The translations under genes were made by a program, and so were the position numbers. Positions 17,940 to 26,818 of a stretch of 64,000 nucleotides of DNA are shown here, piece after piece. The notes below the pieces were generated by a model. The model was not told where the DNA came from, did not search any database, and saw only the letters and a program-made list of their open reading frames with translations. The DNA is from JBFHIZ01 sp963666475. GTDB lineage: Bacteria > Bacillota > Clostridia > Lachnospirales > Lachnospiraceae. How positions within the stretch are numbered: the first letter of the stretch is position 1; each line of letters begins with the position of its first letter. Where the stretch lies: contig OY762821.2 of NCBI GenBank assembly GCA_963666475.2, positions 248,001 through 312,000 on the forward strand. The letters are read 5' to 3'.

Positions 17940-19484
17940 ATGATTACGAAAAACCGGACGTTCTCGATCATTCTTGTTGTTTTGCTTGTACTTGCACTCT
18001 TGGCAGCAGCATTTACTTCGGATTATACAGATCAGACACAAAATACCCCATCTTTAATTATGCCAAAACAAACGATTTATTTTTGGTATACAGATGAGGA
18101 TATGACGGATTATGTAGAAAGTGCAGCAGTGACATTCTACGAAAAAACGGATATACGTGTGGTTCCTGTTCGCATGAGCGGGCTGGAATACATTGAAAAT
18201 ATTTATGATGCATCTATTTCAAATCAGGAAACAATCTATAATGCGGAAACAGATTCCTATGTGCATTTCCCAGACGTATATGTTGTAACCAATGACTTAT
18301 TGGAAAAGGCATACTTATCGGGTACCGCTTGTGAGATTAATGATACGAATGTTATTGTTACAGATATAAACTTTTCAAATACGGCTTTACGGGCAGTGAC
18401 CTGTAGAGATAAAATCATTGGATATCCAATGTCCTATGAAACAAGTTTGTTTTTGTACAACAAAACTTATTTAGAAGACTATATCATCAAACAATTAACT
18501 GAAGAGCAGACCACAACGGATGAAATCGCTACAGATGCAGATGGAAACGCGGTAGAATACTCAGATGAGACCGATACTACGACCGATGCTACCGAGACAA
18601 CCGAAAACACGCCTGTGGTTACGTTGACGGAGGATGAAATGAATGCGAAAATCGCAGAGATTCTTCCAAAATCAATTTCAGAAATTTTGGATTTTGCAAA
18701 CAAATATGATGCACCAGAAGGACTGGAAGCTTTATTCCGATGGGATGTCACAGACATTTTCTACAACTACTTCTTTATTGGCGCATCGACAAATGTTGGT
18801 GGAATAAATGGAGATGATGCGGATTACATTGATATCTATAACGAAGACGCAATCCGAAGCTTGAAAGTCTATCAGAACTTAAATAACTTCTTTGCGATTG
18901 ATACTGAAGAAATCAGTTACGAAGATGTATTAGAAGAGTTTATTCAAGGTAAAATCTTATATAGTGTGGTAACAACGGATGCCATCAAAAAATTGGAAGA
19001 TCGCAAAGCAGATGGTTCAATGATCTATGATTATGGAATGATGGTAATTCCTAGTGTGAGTGAGGATATTTCTGCTGCTGGTATGTCAGTAACATCAGCA
19101 CTTGCAATCAATGGATTTTCCAAAAATCAAGATGCTGCAAATGCGTTTGCAAAATTCTTGGTATATGATATGGCAGGAACTCTTTATAGTAGAACCAATC
19201 GTATTCCTGCAACGACTTCTGTAGATCTTCAGGACGAAAATCTGAAGGTTGCAGCAGAAGAGTATAGTACAACCGTTCCTGTGACAAAAATGATCGAAGC
19301 AAGCAATTATTGGATGCAGCTTGAAATTGTGTTTACAAAAGCATGGGCAGGTGATGACACCAATGCATTGCTCAAATCTCTCTCAGAGCAGATTATGACA
19401 CAGGTAACAGGACAACCATTTGAAGAAACGTACATTCCAGATCCTGTAGAGGATGAGGAATATCAGGAATATTCTGCAGATTAA
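17940..19484 (+). CDS. Membrane-anchored extracellular solute-binding-like protein
   Basis: 514-residue protein with an N-terminal hydrophobic segment (about residues 9-27) and no lipobox cysteine, so it is either secreted or held by an uncleaved helix. The rest resembles family 1 (sugar/oligosaccharide type) ABC solute-binding proteins: IGYPMSYETSLFLYNKTYLED, MMVIPSVSEDI and ALAINGFSKNQDAANAFAKF. A Thr/Asp/Glu-rich insert lies near residues 185-225. It follows argD by 12 bases and shares the arg operon terminator, yet no ABC permease or ATPase is nearby. Its ligand is unknown. Confidence 0.82.
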   Translation: MITKNRTFSIILVVLLVLALLAAAFTSDYTDQTQNTPSLIMPKQTIYFWYTDEDMTDYVESAAVTFYEKTDIRVVPVRMSGLEYIENIYDASISNQETIYNAETDSYVHFPDVYVVTNDLLEKAYLSGTACEINDTNVIVTDINFSNTALRAVTCRDKIIGYPMSYETSLFLYNKTYLEDYIIKQLTEEQTTTDEIATDADGNAVEYSDETDTTTDATETTENTPVVTLTEDEMNAKIAEILPKSISEILDFANKYDAPEGLEALFRWDVTDIFYNYFFIGASTNVGGINGDDADYIDIYNEDAIRSLKVYQNLNNFFAIDTEEISYEDVLEEFIQGKILYSVVTTDAIKKLEDRKADGSMIYDYGMMVIPSVSEDISAAGMSVTSALAINGFSKNQDAANAFAKFLVYDMAGTLYSRTNRIPATTSVDLQDENLKVAAEEYSTTVPVTKMIEASNYWMQLEIVFTKAWAGDDTNALLKSLSEQIMTQVTGQPFEETYIPDPVEDEEYQEYSAD

Positions 19485-19489
19485 AACAT

Positions 19490-19524
19490 AAGGACCATTG
19501 CACATTGTGTATGGTCCTTTTTTA
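19490..19524 (+). terminator. Terminator of the argC-argD operon
   Basis: AAGGACCAT (19490-19498) pairs with ATGGTCCTT (19511-19519) around a 12-base loop, followed by a T-run. Confidence 0.9.
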
Positions 19525-19610
19525 TTGCGGCAAGTGTAAAAAAATATGTTTAATATGCTACTTGTTATTCTAAATAAAATCTTTTAATATTAGAGATATG
19601 TATGGAAGGG

Positions 19611-19630
19611 CGCCTGTCATAAACAGGAGG
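19611..19630 (+). promoter_or_regulatory. Hairpin overlapping the comEA-like ribosome site
   Basis: CGCCTGT at 19611-19617 can pair with ACAGG (19623-19627) plus the following GGCG, which overlaps the AGGAGG ribosome site at 19625-19630. The start codon is at 19636. This could reduce translation, but the stem is short and carries a bulge. Confidence 0.3.
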
Positions 19631-19635
19631 CGTAC

Positions 19636-20292
19636 ATGTCTAAAATAACAATAAGTAAATTGGTGATATGGTCAGCGATGTCATGTTTTTTAATATCAGG
19701 ATGCACCGCAAAAGAAGTGGTTATGCTTGAAAGTTTTTCGAATGAAGTAATGGAGTCTGCATATGATACTTCTTCGATAAACAGTCAATCCCCACTGGAA
19801 TCTGATTCAGAAACAATCAAGCAAGAGTCGCCGGATGTTCCTATGGAAGTAGAAGAAGATGTGGAGATTTATGTCTATATTTGTGGAGAAATCATAGAAC
19901 CAGGAGTATACTGTGTAGAGGAACATACCAGATTGTACGAACTTGTGGAACTGGCTGGTGGATGTACACGAAATGCCGATTTAAATGCGATTAATCTGGT
20001 TCATTTTTTGGAAGACGGTATGCGTGTGATTATTCCAGCATTAGGTGAAACCTCAGAATATCTTATGCAGGAAGAGAGTACTTCCGAGTCGAACGACAAA
20101 ATTGATATCAACCTCGCAAAGGAGTCAGAACTGATGCAAATTCCAGGTGTAGGTGAAGTAAAAGCAAAGGCAATTATTTCGTATCGAAAGGCAAACGGAA
20201 AGTTTTCGAAGATTGAAGACATTCAGAATGTGGAAGGAATCAAGGCCGGAACATTTAATAAAATAAAAGACTATATTTATGTGAGCAATTGA
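19636..20292 (+). CDS. comEA: ComEA-like DNA-binding lipoprotein
   Basis: 218-residue protein with a lipoprotein signal peptide ending in LISGC (Cys near residue 23), so it should be anchored outside the membrane by lipid rather than by the single helix usual for ComEA. After an acidic linker comes an SLBB-type domain (VYICGEIIEPGVYCVEEHT) and a C-terminal helix-hairpin-helix pair (IDINLAKESELMQIPGVGEV, then KIEDIQNVEGI). ComEA binds double-stranded DNA at the surface during transformation. ComEC is encoded downstream, after a two-component system and a GerMN lipoprotein. Confidence 0.88.
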   Translation: MSKITISKLVIWSAMSCFLISGCTAKEVVMLESFSNEVMESAYDTSSINSQSPLESDSETIKQESPDVPMEVEEDVEIYVYICGEIIEPGVYCVEEHTRLYELVELAGGCTRNADLNAINLVHFLEDGMRVIIPALGETSEYLMQEESTSESNDKIDINLAKESELMQIPGVGEVKAKAIISYRKANGKFSKIEDIQNVEGIKAGTFNKIKDYIYVSN

Positions 20293-20306
20293 GGAGCGGG
20301 GTTGTG

Positions 20307-20990
20307 ATGAATTTAAAAGTATTGGTAGTAGATGATGAAAAGTTAATTGTAAAAGGACTTAAGTTTTCTCTTGAGCAGGATGGAATGCAGGTAGATGCAG
20401 CATATGATGGAGAAGAGGCACTTGAAATGGCACATGCAAATGAATATGACGCAATCTTATTGGATGTCATGCTTCCTAAAAAAGATGGGTTTGAGGTGTG
20501 CAAAGCAATTCGAGATTTTTCAATGGTGCCAATAATTATGTTGACTGCAAAAGGAGAAGATGATGATAAGATATCCGGGCTGGAATATGGAGCGGATGAT
20601 TATATGACCAAGCCTTTTAACGTAAAAGAAGTGAAAGCGAGAATTTTAGCCATTATTCGTCGTGTACAGTTTTCAAAACCAAAGAACGAGAGACAACTAT
20701 TTGAAGCTGGAGATATGAAAATCGATATTTCTGGAAAACGTTGCTATATTTCAAATAAAGAAGTCAATTTGACTGCTAAAGAGTTTGATGTGTTGCTGCT
20801 ACTCATACAAAATCCGAATAAAGTATATAGCCGTTCTGCGTTATTGCATTCCGTGTGGGGAAAAGAATATCCAGGTGACGAGAGAACGGTGGATGTTCAT
20901 ATTCGAAGACTACGGGAGAAAATAGAGACCGATCCAAGTGAGCCTAAGTATGTACATACCAAATGGGGTGTAGGATATTTCTATGAATAA
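20307..20990 (+). CDS. OmpR/PhoB-type response regulator
   Basis: 227-residue two-component regulator. The receiver domain starts LKVLVVDDEK with the acidic pair, the phospho-acceptor aspartate is in AILLDVMLPKKDG, and the conserved lysine is in MTKPFNVKEVKARI. The C-terminal winged helix (NLTAKEFDVLLLL, RTVDVHIRRLREKIE) binds DNA. GAGGAG lies upstream of ATG 20307 and GTG 20304; ATG is chosen. It overlaps the histidine kinase gene by eight bases, so the pair is made together. Confidence 0.94.
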   Translation: MNLKVLVVDDEKLIVKGLKFSLEQDGMQVDAAYDGEEALEMAHANEYDAILLDVMLPKKDGFEVCKAIRDFSMVPIIMLTAKGEDDDKISGLEYGADDYMTKPFNVKEVKARILAIIRRVQFSKPKNERQLFEAGDMKIDISGKRCYISNKEVNLTAKEFDVLLLLIQNPNKVYSRSALLHSVWGKEYPGDERTVDVHIRRLREKIETDPSEPKYVHTKWGVGYFYE

Positions 20991-22467
20991 AATCGATTTT
21001 ATTAGTAAAATGAAGGAAGTTGGACAGCTGATCCGAAGAAGTTTTTATCTTCGTATCGCCATTGTAATTATCATTGCAGGGGTATTGCCAAGTATATTAG
21101 TGCGTTATGGAATTGTGCAAAGCTACGAGTCGCGTGCTATTAGCTTAAGGACGAGTGAAATTCGTTCACAGATGCAGATTATCTCCAATCATCTATTGAA
21201 GTATAATTATTTGGTGGATACCACTTCAGAAGTGATCAATGCAGAATTGGAACAGCTCGCGACTTTGTATGACGGACGTGTCATGATTATTAATAAGGAC
21301 CTTCAAATTGTAAAGGATACTTATGGAATGAATCAAAATAAGACGATGGTCGCACCGGAAGTAGTTGCTAGTTTTTCTGGAAGTGAAACCGTATACTATG
21401 ATGATCATGGGGGATTTATTGAGTTCGTATTTCCGATTACAGAAAAAGTGCAAGTCGACGATGGCGATGAAGTAACCATTACTCGTGGGGTGATGTTGAT
21501 TTCTGTATCAACGCTCACAATTGCCAGAAGTATAGAAATTTTAAATCGAAATGCAAATATTATCGAAGGGATTTTGGTAATCTGTCTGGTCGGCATTGGG
21601 TTGATTGTAACTCGTGTTATCATACGTCCATTTGATAAAATTACATCGGCAGTTATTAAAGCTGAAGAGGGTACTGTGACAGAGATTGTAGATGTTCCGG
21701 ATTATGCGGAAACTTCAAAAATCATCCGTGCATTTAATAAAGTTCTGGCAAAAAGCAGACTGCTGGATGAGACACGGAAGGAATTTGTTTCAAACGTCTC
21801 ACATGAGTTAAAAACACCGCTTACATCCATGAAAGTGCTGGCGGACTCCTTGTTGTCACAGGAGGAAGTATCCAATGAATTGTATCATGAATTTATGTTG
21901 GATATTGCACAGGAAATTGACCGTGAAAATCAGATTATCAGCGATCTTTTAGAACTGGTACGTTTGGATGCGAAAGCAACTGCAATCAAAATTTCTTCAG
22001 TCTCAATCAATGATTGTATTAGTAGAGTATTAAAACAAGTTCTTCCCATTGCAAAAAAAGAGGATGTTGATTTGGTATTCATAAGTAATTGCCAGGTCAT
22101 GGGAGATATAGATGAGGTTAAATTTTCTCTCGCATTGTCAAATCTAATCGAAAACGCAATCAAGTATAATGAACCTTTTGGAAGTGTTTCTGTACGTTTG
22201 GATGCGGACCATCAGTTCTTTGCAATTGAAGTTCGGGATACTGGAATTGGAATTCCAGAAGAAAACTTAGATTCTATTTTTGAAAAGTTTTATCGGGTCG
22301 ATAAGTCACACTCTCGAGAAATGGGAGGCACAGGACTTGGACTATCCATTGCAAAGGAAATTATTCTATTACATAAAGGTACAATTCGAGTAGAAAGTCA
22401 GTTGGGACAAGGAACAAGCTTTTTCATAAAAATTCCGTTGTTCTATATCAAAAAGGACGAAGCGTAA
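20983..22467 (+). CDS. Sensor histidine kinase
   Basis: 494-residue membrane kinase. Helices near residues 23-42 and 193-211 bracket an extracytoplasmic sensor domain of about 150 residues. A HAMP-like linker (RPFDKITSAVIKAEEGTVTE) leads to the phospho-accepting histidine in FVSNVSHELKTPLTSMK. ATP-binding boxes are LIENAIKYN (N), VRDTGIGIPEE (G1), and GGTGLGLSIAKEI (G2). Layout resembles PhoR/ResE-type kinases. It phosphorylates the regulator encoded just upstream. The signal is unknown; neighbours are surface or DNA-uptake proteins. Confidence 0.94.
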   Translation: MNKIDFISKMKEVGQLIRRSFYLRIAIVIIIAGVLPSILVRYGIVQSYESRAISLRTSEIRSQMQIISNHLLKYNYLVDTTSEVINAELEQLATLYDGRVMIINKDLQIVKDTYGMNQNKTMVAPEVVASFSGSETVYYDDHGGFIEFVFPITEKVQVDDGDEVTITRGVMLISVSTLTIARSIEILNRNANIIEGILVICLVGIGLIVTRVIIRPFDKITSAVIKAEEGTVTEIVDVPDYAETSKIIRAFNKVLAKSRLLDETRKEFVSNVSHELKTPLTSMKVLADSLLSQEEVSNELYHEFMLDIAQEIDRENQIISDLLELVRLDAKATAIKISSVSINDCISRVLKQVLPIAKKEDVDLVFISNCQVMGDIDEVKFSLALSNLIENAIKYNEPFGSVSVRLDADHQFFAIEVRDTGIGIPEENLDSIFEKFYRVDKSHSREMGGTGLGLSIAKEIILLHKGTIRVESQLGQGTSFFIKIPLFYIKKDEA

Positions 22468-22496
22468 TTCGTCGAAATGAGAAAGAGAAATCAGCC

Positions 22497-23459
22497 ATGA
22501 AACAAGATAACACTGAAAAAAAAGACGCATTTCGTATGCGATATATTCTTACCGTTTGGTTCCTGAGTATGCTTGGGATATATGGACTGAGTGCTTGCGG
22601 GGAAGCAGAGGTTCCACCAGGACAAGCAGAATTACAGTTGTATTATTTGAAAACAGATGATTCGGGCATTGAGTCAAAAACATCTTATTTTGATAGCGAC
22701 TTGTCTGCGGATGAACTCATTGGACAAATACTTGAGGCATTATCTACGGCACCGGAGGACGTCAATTTGAAAAATCCAATAAATTCGACGTTTACATGCC
22801 AAGAATATGTACTCGATCAGGGGCAATTGACTTTAAACTTTAGTGCGGGATATGACGAATTGGATTCCTTGAAAGAGGTGCTCATTCGGGCTGCAATTGC
22901 GGGAACGATGTTGGAGTTGAAAGAGGTTGATAATGTGACATTCTTTGTAGATGGGGAATCTGTGACGGATAGCAGAGGGCGTGTAATTGGACGTATGGAT
23001 GCATCCACATTTATTCATACTACGGGAGCACAGAATACGATTTATGAGAAAATGATTTTAAACATATATTTTGCCGATGAGACGGGAAGTATTCTTCTTC
23101 CAGTAGAACGTACGGTATTATATAGCAGCAATTTATCGACGGAGAAGCTTGTTGTAAAACAGATCATTGCAGGACCCGCAAATGAAGACAGTTATTGTAC
23201 AATCAACCCATCCACAACCGTAAAAAGCGTACTTGTCCAAGACGGAATTTGTTACGTAAATTTAAGTAAAGAATTTTTGGTACAGGTAGAAGGTGTGACA
23301 TCTCAGACAGCATTGTATTCCATCGTGAATTCACTTACCGAACTAAATGGAATCAACAAAGTGAAAATTTCAGTTGAAGATGAAGCTGAGGGAGTTTACT
23401 TTGGAGAAATTTCCTTGGATACAATTTTTGAACGCGATTTAGATCGAATAGCACACTAG
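22497..23459 (+). CDS. GerMN-domain lipoprotein
   Basis: 320-residue lipoprotein. The signal peptide ends in LSAC, then two tandem GerMN-like domains follow. Their typical sequence is seen in LQLYYLKTDDSGIE, LTLNFSAGYDEL and ILNIYFADETGSILLPVERT, with ICYVNLSKEFL in the second. In other Firmicutes, GerM-type proteins and the LpqB/GerMN lipoproteins beside two-component systems act at the cell surface, and an accessory sensor role is possible here. It is 29 bases behind the histidine kinase and 11 bases ahead of comEC. Confidence 0.85.
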   Translation: MKQDNTEKKDAFRMRYILTVWFLSMLGIYGLSACGEAEVPPGQAELQLYYLKTDDSGIESKTSYFDSDLSADELIGQILEALSTAPEDVNLKNPINSTFTCQEYVLDQGQLTLNFSAGYDELDSLKEVLIRAAIAGTMLELKEVDNVTFFVDGESVTDSRGRVIGRMDASTFIHTTGAQNTIYEKMILNIYFADETGSILLPVERTVLYSSNLSTEKLVVKQIIAGPANEDSYCTINPSTTVKSVLVQDGICYVNLSKEFLVQVEGVTSQTALYSIVNSLTELNGINKVKISVEDEAEGVYFGEISLDTIFERDLDRIAH

Positions 23460-23470
23460 AAAGAAGGAAA

Positions 23471-25729
23471 ATGAAAAGACCTCTTGCAATGGGCTCCATT
23501 CTTTTTGTACTGTTGCTTTTTTTCGTTCAGATGTTATTGCAACCTCCACCGTTTTTTTTGAGTCAAATTGAAAAAAATGGTGGTTGCATCATTGGCACAG
23601 TACAAAAGATAGAATATAAAAATAATCAAAGTCTAATTTACTTATCAAATGTTAGTTTTCTTAATCATCTTGATCAATCTGATCAAATCAATTTCAACAT
23701 TCAAACATATCAAAAACAAAATAGTCAAGTAGGATGTCTCTGTTATTTGGATATGACAGCGATAGGTCCAGAATATTTAAAGAAGGATCAGGTCATTCCA
23801 AAGATTGGTTCTATTGTAGTCTGTGAAGGTAAGCCAGTGGATTTTGACGAAGTAGGAAATCCTGGGATGTTCGATGTAAAAGCTTATTATGCTTCGGAGG
23901 GTATTTATTTTACTCTTTTTGATACGAAAATATTGGGTATATCGAGTCAATACCATATAGTTTCTGAAAAGCTTTTTGAGTTTCGTGAATTTATAGCTGG
24001 TATTTTGGAAAAGGAGTTTAAAGCCTACGCAGGAATTTTAAAAATCATGCTTTTGGGAGACAAAAGTACGTTAGATTCGGATATAAAGGCAGGGTATCAG
24101 TATGCTGGAATCTCACATATTTTGGCCATATCAGGGCTTCATGTTTCGATTATAGGAATGGGTCTTTTTGGGATTTTAAGACGCATACGTATTCCAATTG
24201 TAGCGAGTACGATAGCTAGCATTCTATTGTTATGCCTCTATACAAATATGACGGGAGGAAGCATTTCTACTATGCGAGCGGGTATGATGTTTTCCTTATA
24301 TTTATGGTCAAAGGTACTGAAGAAACCATATGATTTTGCAACTGCTTTTTTCTTTTCCGCAGCTATTACATTGTCTTTAAAAAATGGTGTGGGTGGGGCA
24401 GGTTTTTTTCTGTCCTATGCTGCTGTATTTGGAATGACCTATGTTTCTGGTCCTATTTACCATTGGTTTCCAGAAGTTCTTCGTCGTAAACTTGGTACAC
24501 TCACAAAGGGGTTGTCGTCTGGAATTGGAATCCTTATCACATCGCTCCCTATTCAGTTGTTTTATTTTTATGGAAATTCACCATTTGCACTATTGGTGAA
24601 TTTAGTTGTAGTGCCTCTTTTGATGATTTTATTGCCATGTCTTTTTGTGGTAATTTTATTACACATCTGTTTACCGGGGCTTGTTGTAGTATTTCGACTG
24701 CCTGTCAACCTGATTTTGTATGGATATGAGTGGATTGTGTCCTGTGTAGAGAATATTCCAGCATATTATGTTGTGTCAGGAAGACCATCCTGGTGGCAGA
24801 TCACAGTTTATTATGTTCTACTAATTGTCTGGTATTTTTCCAATAAATATCTGAAAAAATTTTTTCAGTTTCTATTTTTGATGTTGATGTGTGTGTTTCT
24901 TGTTGTACGTCCACATCCAAATATGACGATTGAAGTGCTTGATGTGGGACAAGGGGATGGAATTTACATAGAGACAGGGACGGGCTATTCTTTGTTTATT
25001 GATGGAGGAAGTGGAACAGAAAAAGAGCTTGGGAAGTATGTGTTAATTCCTTTCTTAAAAGAAAAGGGCAGGATGACAATTGATTATTTGTTTATCTCAC
25101 ATTATGATGCTGACCACATCAATGGATGGGTTGAAATTTTTTCCATGTGGAAAGAACACCCAAACAGAGGGGACATTCCACATGTTGCTTCTTTGGTTCT
25201 TGCAAAAGGAACGCAGGAATTGGAAGAAGGAAAAGAACTGTTGGAACTGGCAAAATATTTAGGGGTGAGGATCTATTTGATGGAAAAAGGGGATACTATG
25301 GATTTTCATGGAGTACACATGGATTGTATACATCCCAAATTTGATAATTCTCACACGGAAAATGAAAACTCCATGGTCCTACTTTTGAATTATAAGGAGT
25401 TTTCTATGTTGTTTACCGGGGACTTGGAGGGGAACGGAGAAGCAGAGGTAATCGAAGTTCTAAAAGAATTAAACCAAACAAAGTCTATTGAGGTTTTAAA
25501 AGTGGGCCATCATGGATCTGCATATGGTTCGACATTTGAATTTTTGCAAGTGTTAAATGCGAAGGAGGCTGTGATTTCCTACGGAAAAGACAATCGATAC
25601 GGACATCCGGCAAAGGAGGTCATAGAGCGCTTGAAAAAAGAAGAAATGCATATTTATGAAACTGGCAGGAATGGTTCTATTCGAATAGAAACAAATGGAA
25701 GCTGGTATCGGATATGTTCCTTTCGATAA
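23471..25729 (+). CDS. comEC: ComEC/Rec2-type DNA uptake channel
   Basis: 752-residue polytopic protein that forms the channel for single-stranded DNA during transformation. An N-terminal OB-like outer domain leads into the competence domain, with HILAISGLHVSIIG and the GGSISTMRAGMMF helix as signatures. The C-terminal metallo-beta-lactamase-like domain keeps DVGQGDGIYI, ISHYDADHINGW and LKVGHHGSAYGST, which bind metal in related enzymes. Length is normal and the frame is intact, so the gene may be functional. Whether the organism is transformable cannot be judged from this window. Confidence 0.94.
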   Translation: MKRPLAMGSILFVLLLFFVQMLLQPPPFFLSQIEKNGGCIIGTVQKIEYKNNQSLIYLSNVSFLNHLDQSDQINFNIQTYQKQNSQVGCLCYLDMTAIGPEYLKKDQVIPKIGSIVVCEGKPVDFDEVGNPGMFDVKAYYASEGIYFTLFDTKILGISSQYHIVSEKLFEFREFIAGILEKEFKAYAGILKIMLLGDKSTLDSDIKAGYQYAGISHILAISGLHVSIIGMGLFGILRRIRIPIVASTIASILLLCLYTNMTGGSISTMRAGMMFSLYLWSKVLKKPYDFATAFFFSAAITLSLKNGVGGAGFFLSYAAVFGMTYVSGPIYHWFPEVLRRKLGTLTKGLSSGIGILITSLPIQLFYFYGNSPFALLVNLVVVPLLMILLPCLFVVILLHICLPGLVVVFRLPVNLILYGYEWIVSCVENIPAYYVVSGRPSWWQITVYYVLLIVWYFSNKYLKKFFQFLFLMLMCVFLVVRPHPNMTIEVLDVGQGDGIYIETGTGYSLFIDGGSGTEKELGKYVLIPFLKEKGRMTIDYLFISHYDADHINGWVEIFSMWKEHPNRGDIPHVASLVLAKGTQELEEGKELLELAKYLGVRIYLMEKGDTMDFHGVHMDCIHPKFDNSHTENENSMVLLLNYKEFSMLFTGDLEGNGEAEVIEVLKELNQTKSIEVLKVGHHGSAYGSTFEFLQVLNAKEAVISYGKDNRYGHPAKEVIERLKKEEMHIYETGRNGSIRIETNGSWYRICSFR

Positions 25730-25852
25730 ATTGTAAAAAATGATGTAAAAACTCGTGAAATTAGTGTATGATAAAGAAAAGAAGTGGGAAGCAAAACTAG
25801 ATACATTTACTTGAGATTTCATGATTGAAGAATTCAAAGAGATGGATGGTTG

Positions 25853-26812
25853 ATGCGTATGATGAAAAGAGATGTTTTGTTTATAGGAAATCTGAGCCCG
25901 ATTTCCGACGATTTTTTTAAAGAAATTAGTGAAGACACAAATTGTGTTGTTTTTTCAGACAAAAATTTGAATGTATCAAAGAAAAGAAATGTATCGGTCC
26001 ATAAAAAGGAAAAGAATACCGAACAAATGCACGCTCTGTTTGAAGTGAATAATTTTAAGACGGTCGTTTTTTTCTCTCAAACACTGGATGGGAAATACAC
26101 CTTTTTTGATGAGCTGGAACGTCTGGAAGAAATTTTGTATGTATGTGGACGACATAGGGTAACAAATTTTATTTATGTCACTACGAATGCATTGTCTGAA
26201 GACTATCGAAAAGGAAAAGAGACAAGTCGTACCATTTTAGTGAAGGCATGTCAACGATTGTGTGAGGTTTTTGCACAGGACGAGTCCATTCACATAGAAC
26301 TACTTCGTGTGCCTTATATCTATTCAATGCAGGCTACAGATAACACCCTGTCTGGATGGATTGAGGAAGCGATACAGGATAAACAAGTTGTGGTATATGG
26401 TATTCAGGGAAGTATTACGGATTTTCTTTGCGATAAGGACCTGGGAAATTTGATCAACCGAATGATAGACAAGTATGAGACACAGGATTTTATAGAAATG
26501 GATATTAGCGGAGGAAATCTTACCTCGTATGAAGAAATTATGGATATGATTGTAGAGAAACTTCCGGATACGAAAATTGAATATAAAAATCAAGTGAAAT
26601 ACATTCCACTCTACATAAAGGATGAAATTCCACATGAAAAATATGGTTGGGAAGCGACACACAATATTCATGAGGATGTACTTTCCATTTTGGAAAAGTG
26701 GCCATACTTATTAAAAATTAAACTTAGACTACATAAGGATCGTCCAGAAGAATTAGAAGAGAAACCTAAGAAACATCTATGGGCGAAAAAGAAGGCAGAA
26801 AGGCATGGATAG
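25853..26812 (+). CDS. Extended-SDR-like NAD-dependent epimerase family protein
   Basis: 319-residue protein weakly like nucleotide-sugar epimerases. The N-terminus DVLFIGNLSPISDDFF lacks the normal GxxGxxG loop. FIYVTTNALSEDYRKGKET takes the place of the catalytic region, with no YxxxK in the usual form. The later LRVPYIYSMQ and DFLCDKDLGNLINRMI still look SDR-like. It may be a structural or regulatory derivative rather than an active enzyme. It lies between comEC and holA; the ATG at 25853 is chosen over an upstream TTG. Confidence 0.7.
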   Translation: MRMMKRDVLFIGNLSPISDDFFKEISEDTNCVVFSDKNLNVSKKRNVSVHKKEKNTEQMHALFEVNNFKTVVFFSQTLDGKYTFFDELERLEEILYVCGRHRVTNFIYVTTNALSEDYRKGKETSRTILVKACQRLCEVFAQDESIHIELLRVPYIYSMQATDNTLSGWIEEAIQDKQVVVYGIQGSITDFLCDKDLGNLINRMIDKYETQDFIEMDISGGNLTSYEEIMDMIVEKLPDTKIEYKNQVKYIPLYIKDEIPHEKYGWEATHNIHEDVLSILEKWPYLLKIKLRLHKDRPEELEEKPKKHLWAKKKAERHG

Positions 26813-26818
26813 AGATTA

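Noticed and set aside
25744..25772. Promoter TGTAAA-17-TATGAT ahead of the SDR-like gene.
   Set aside because: The -10 is fair but the -35 is weak, and the gene could be transcribed from comEC; not strong enough to list.
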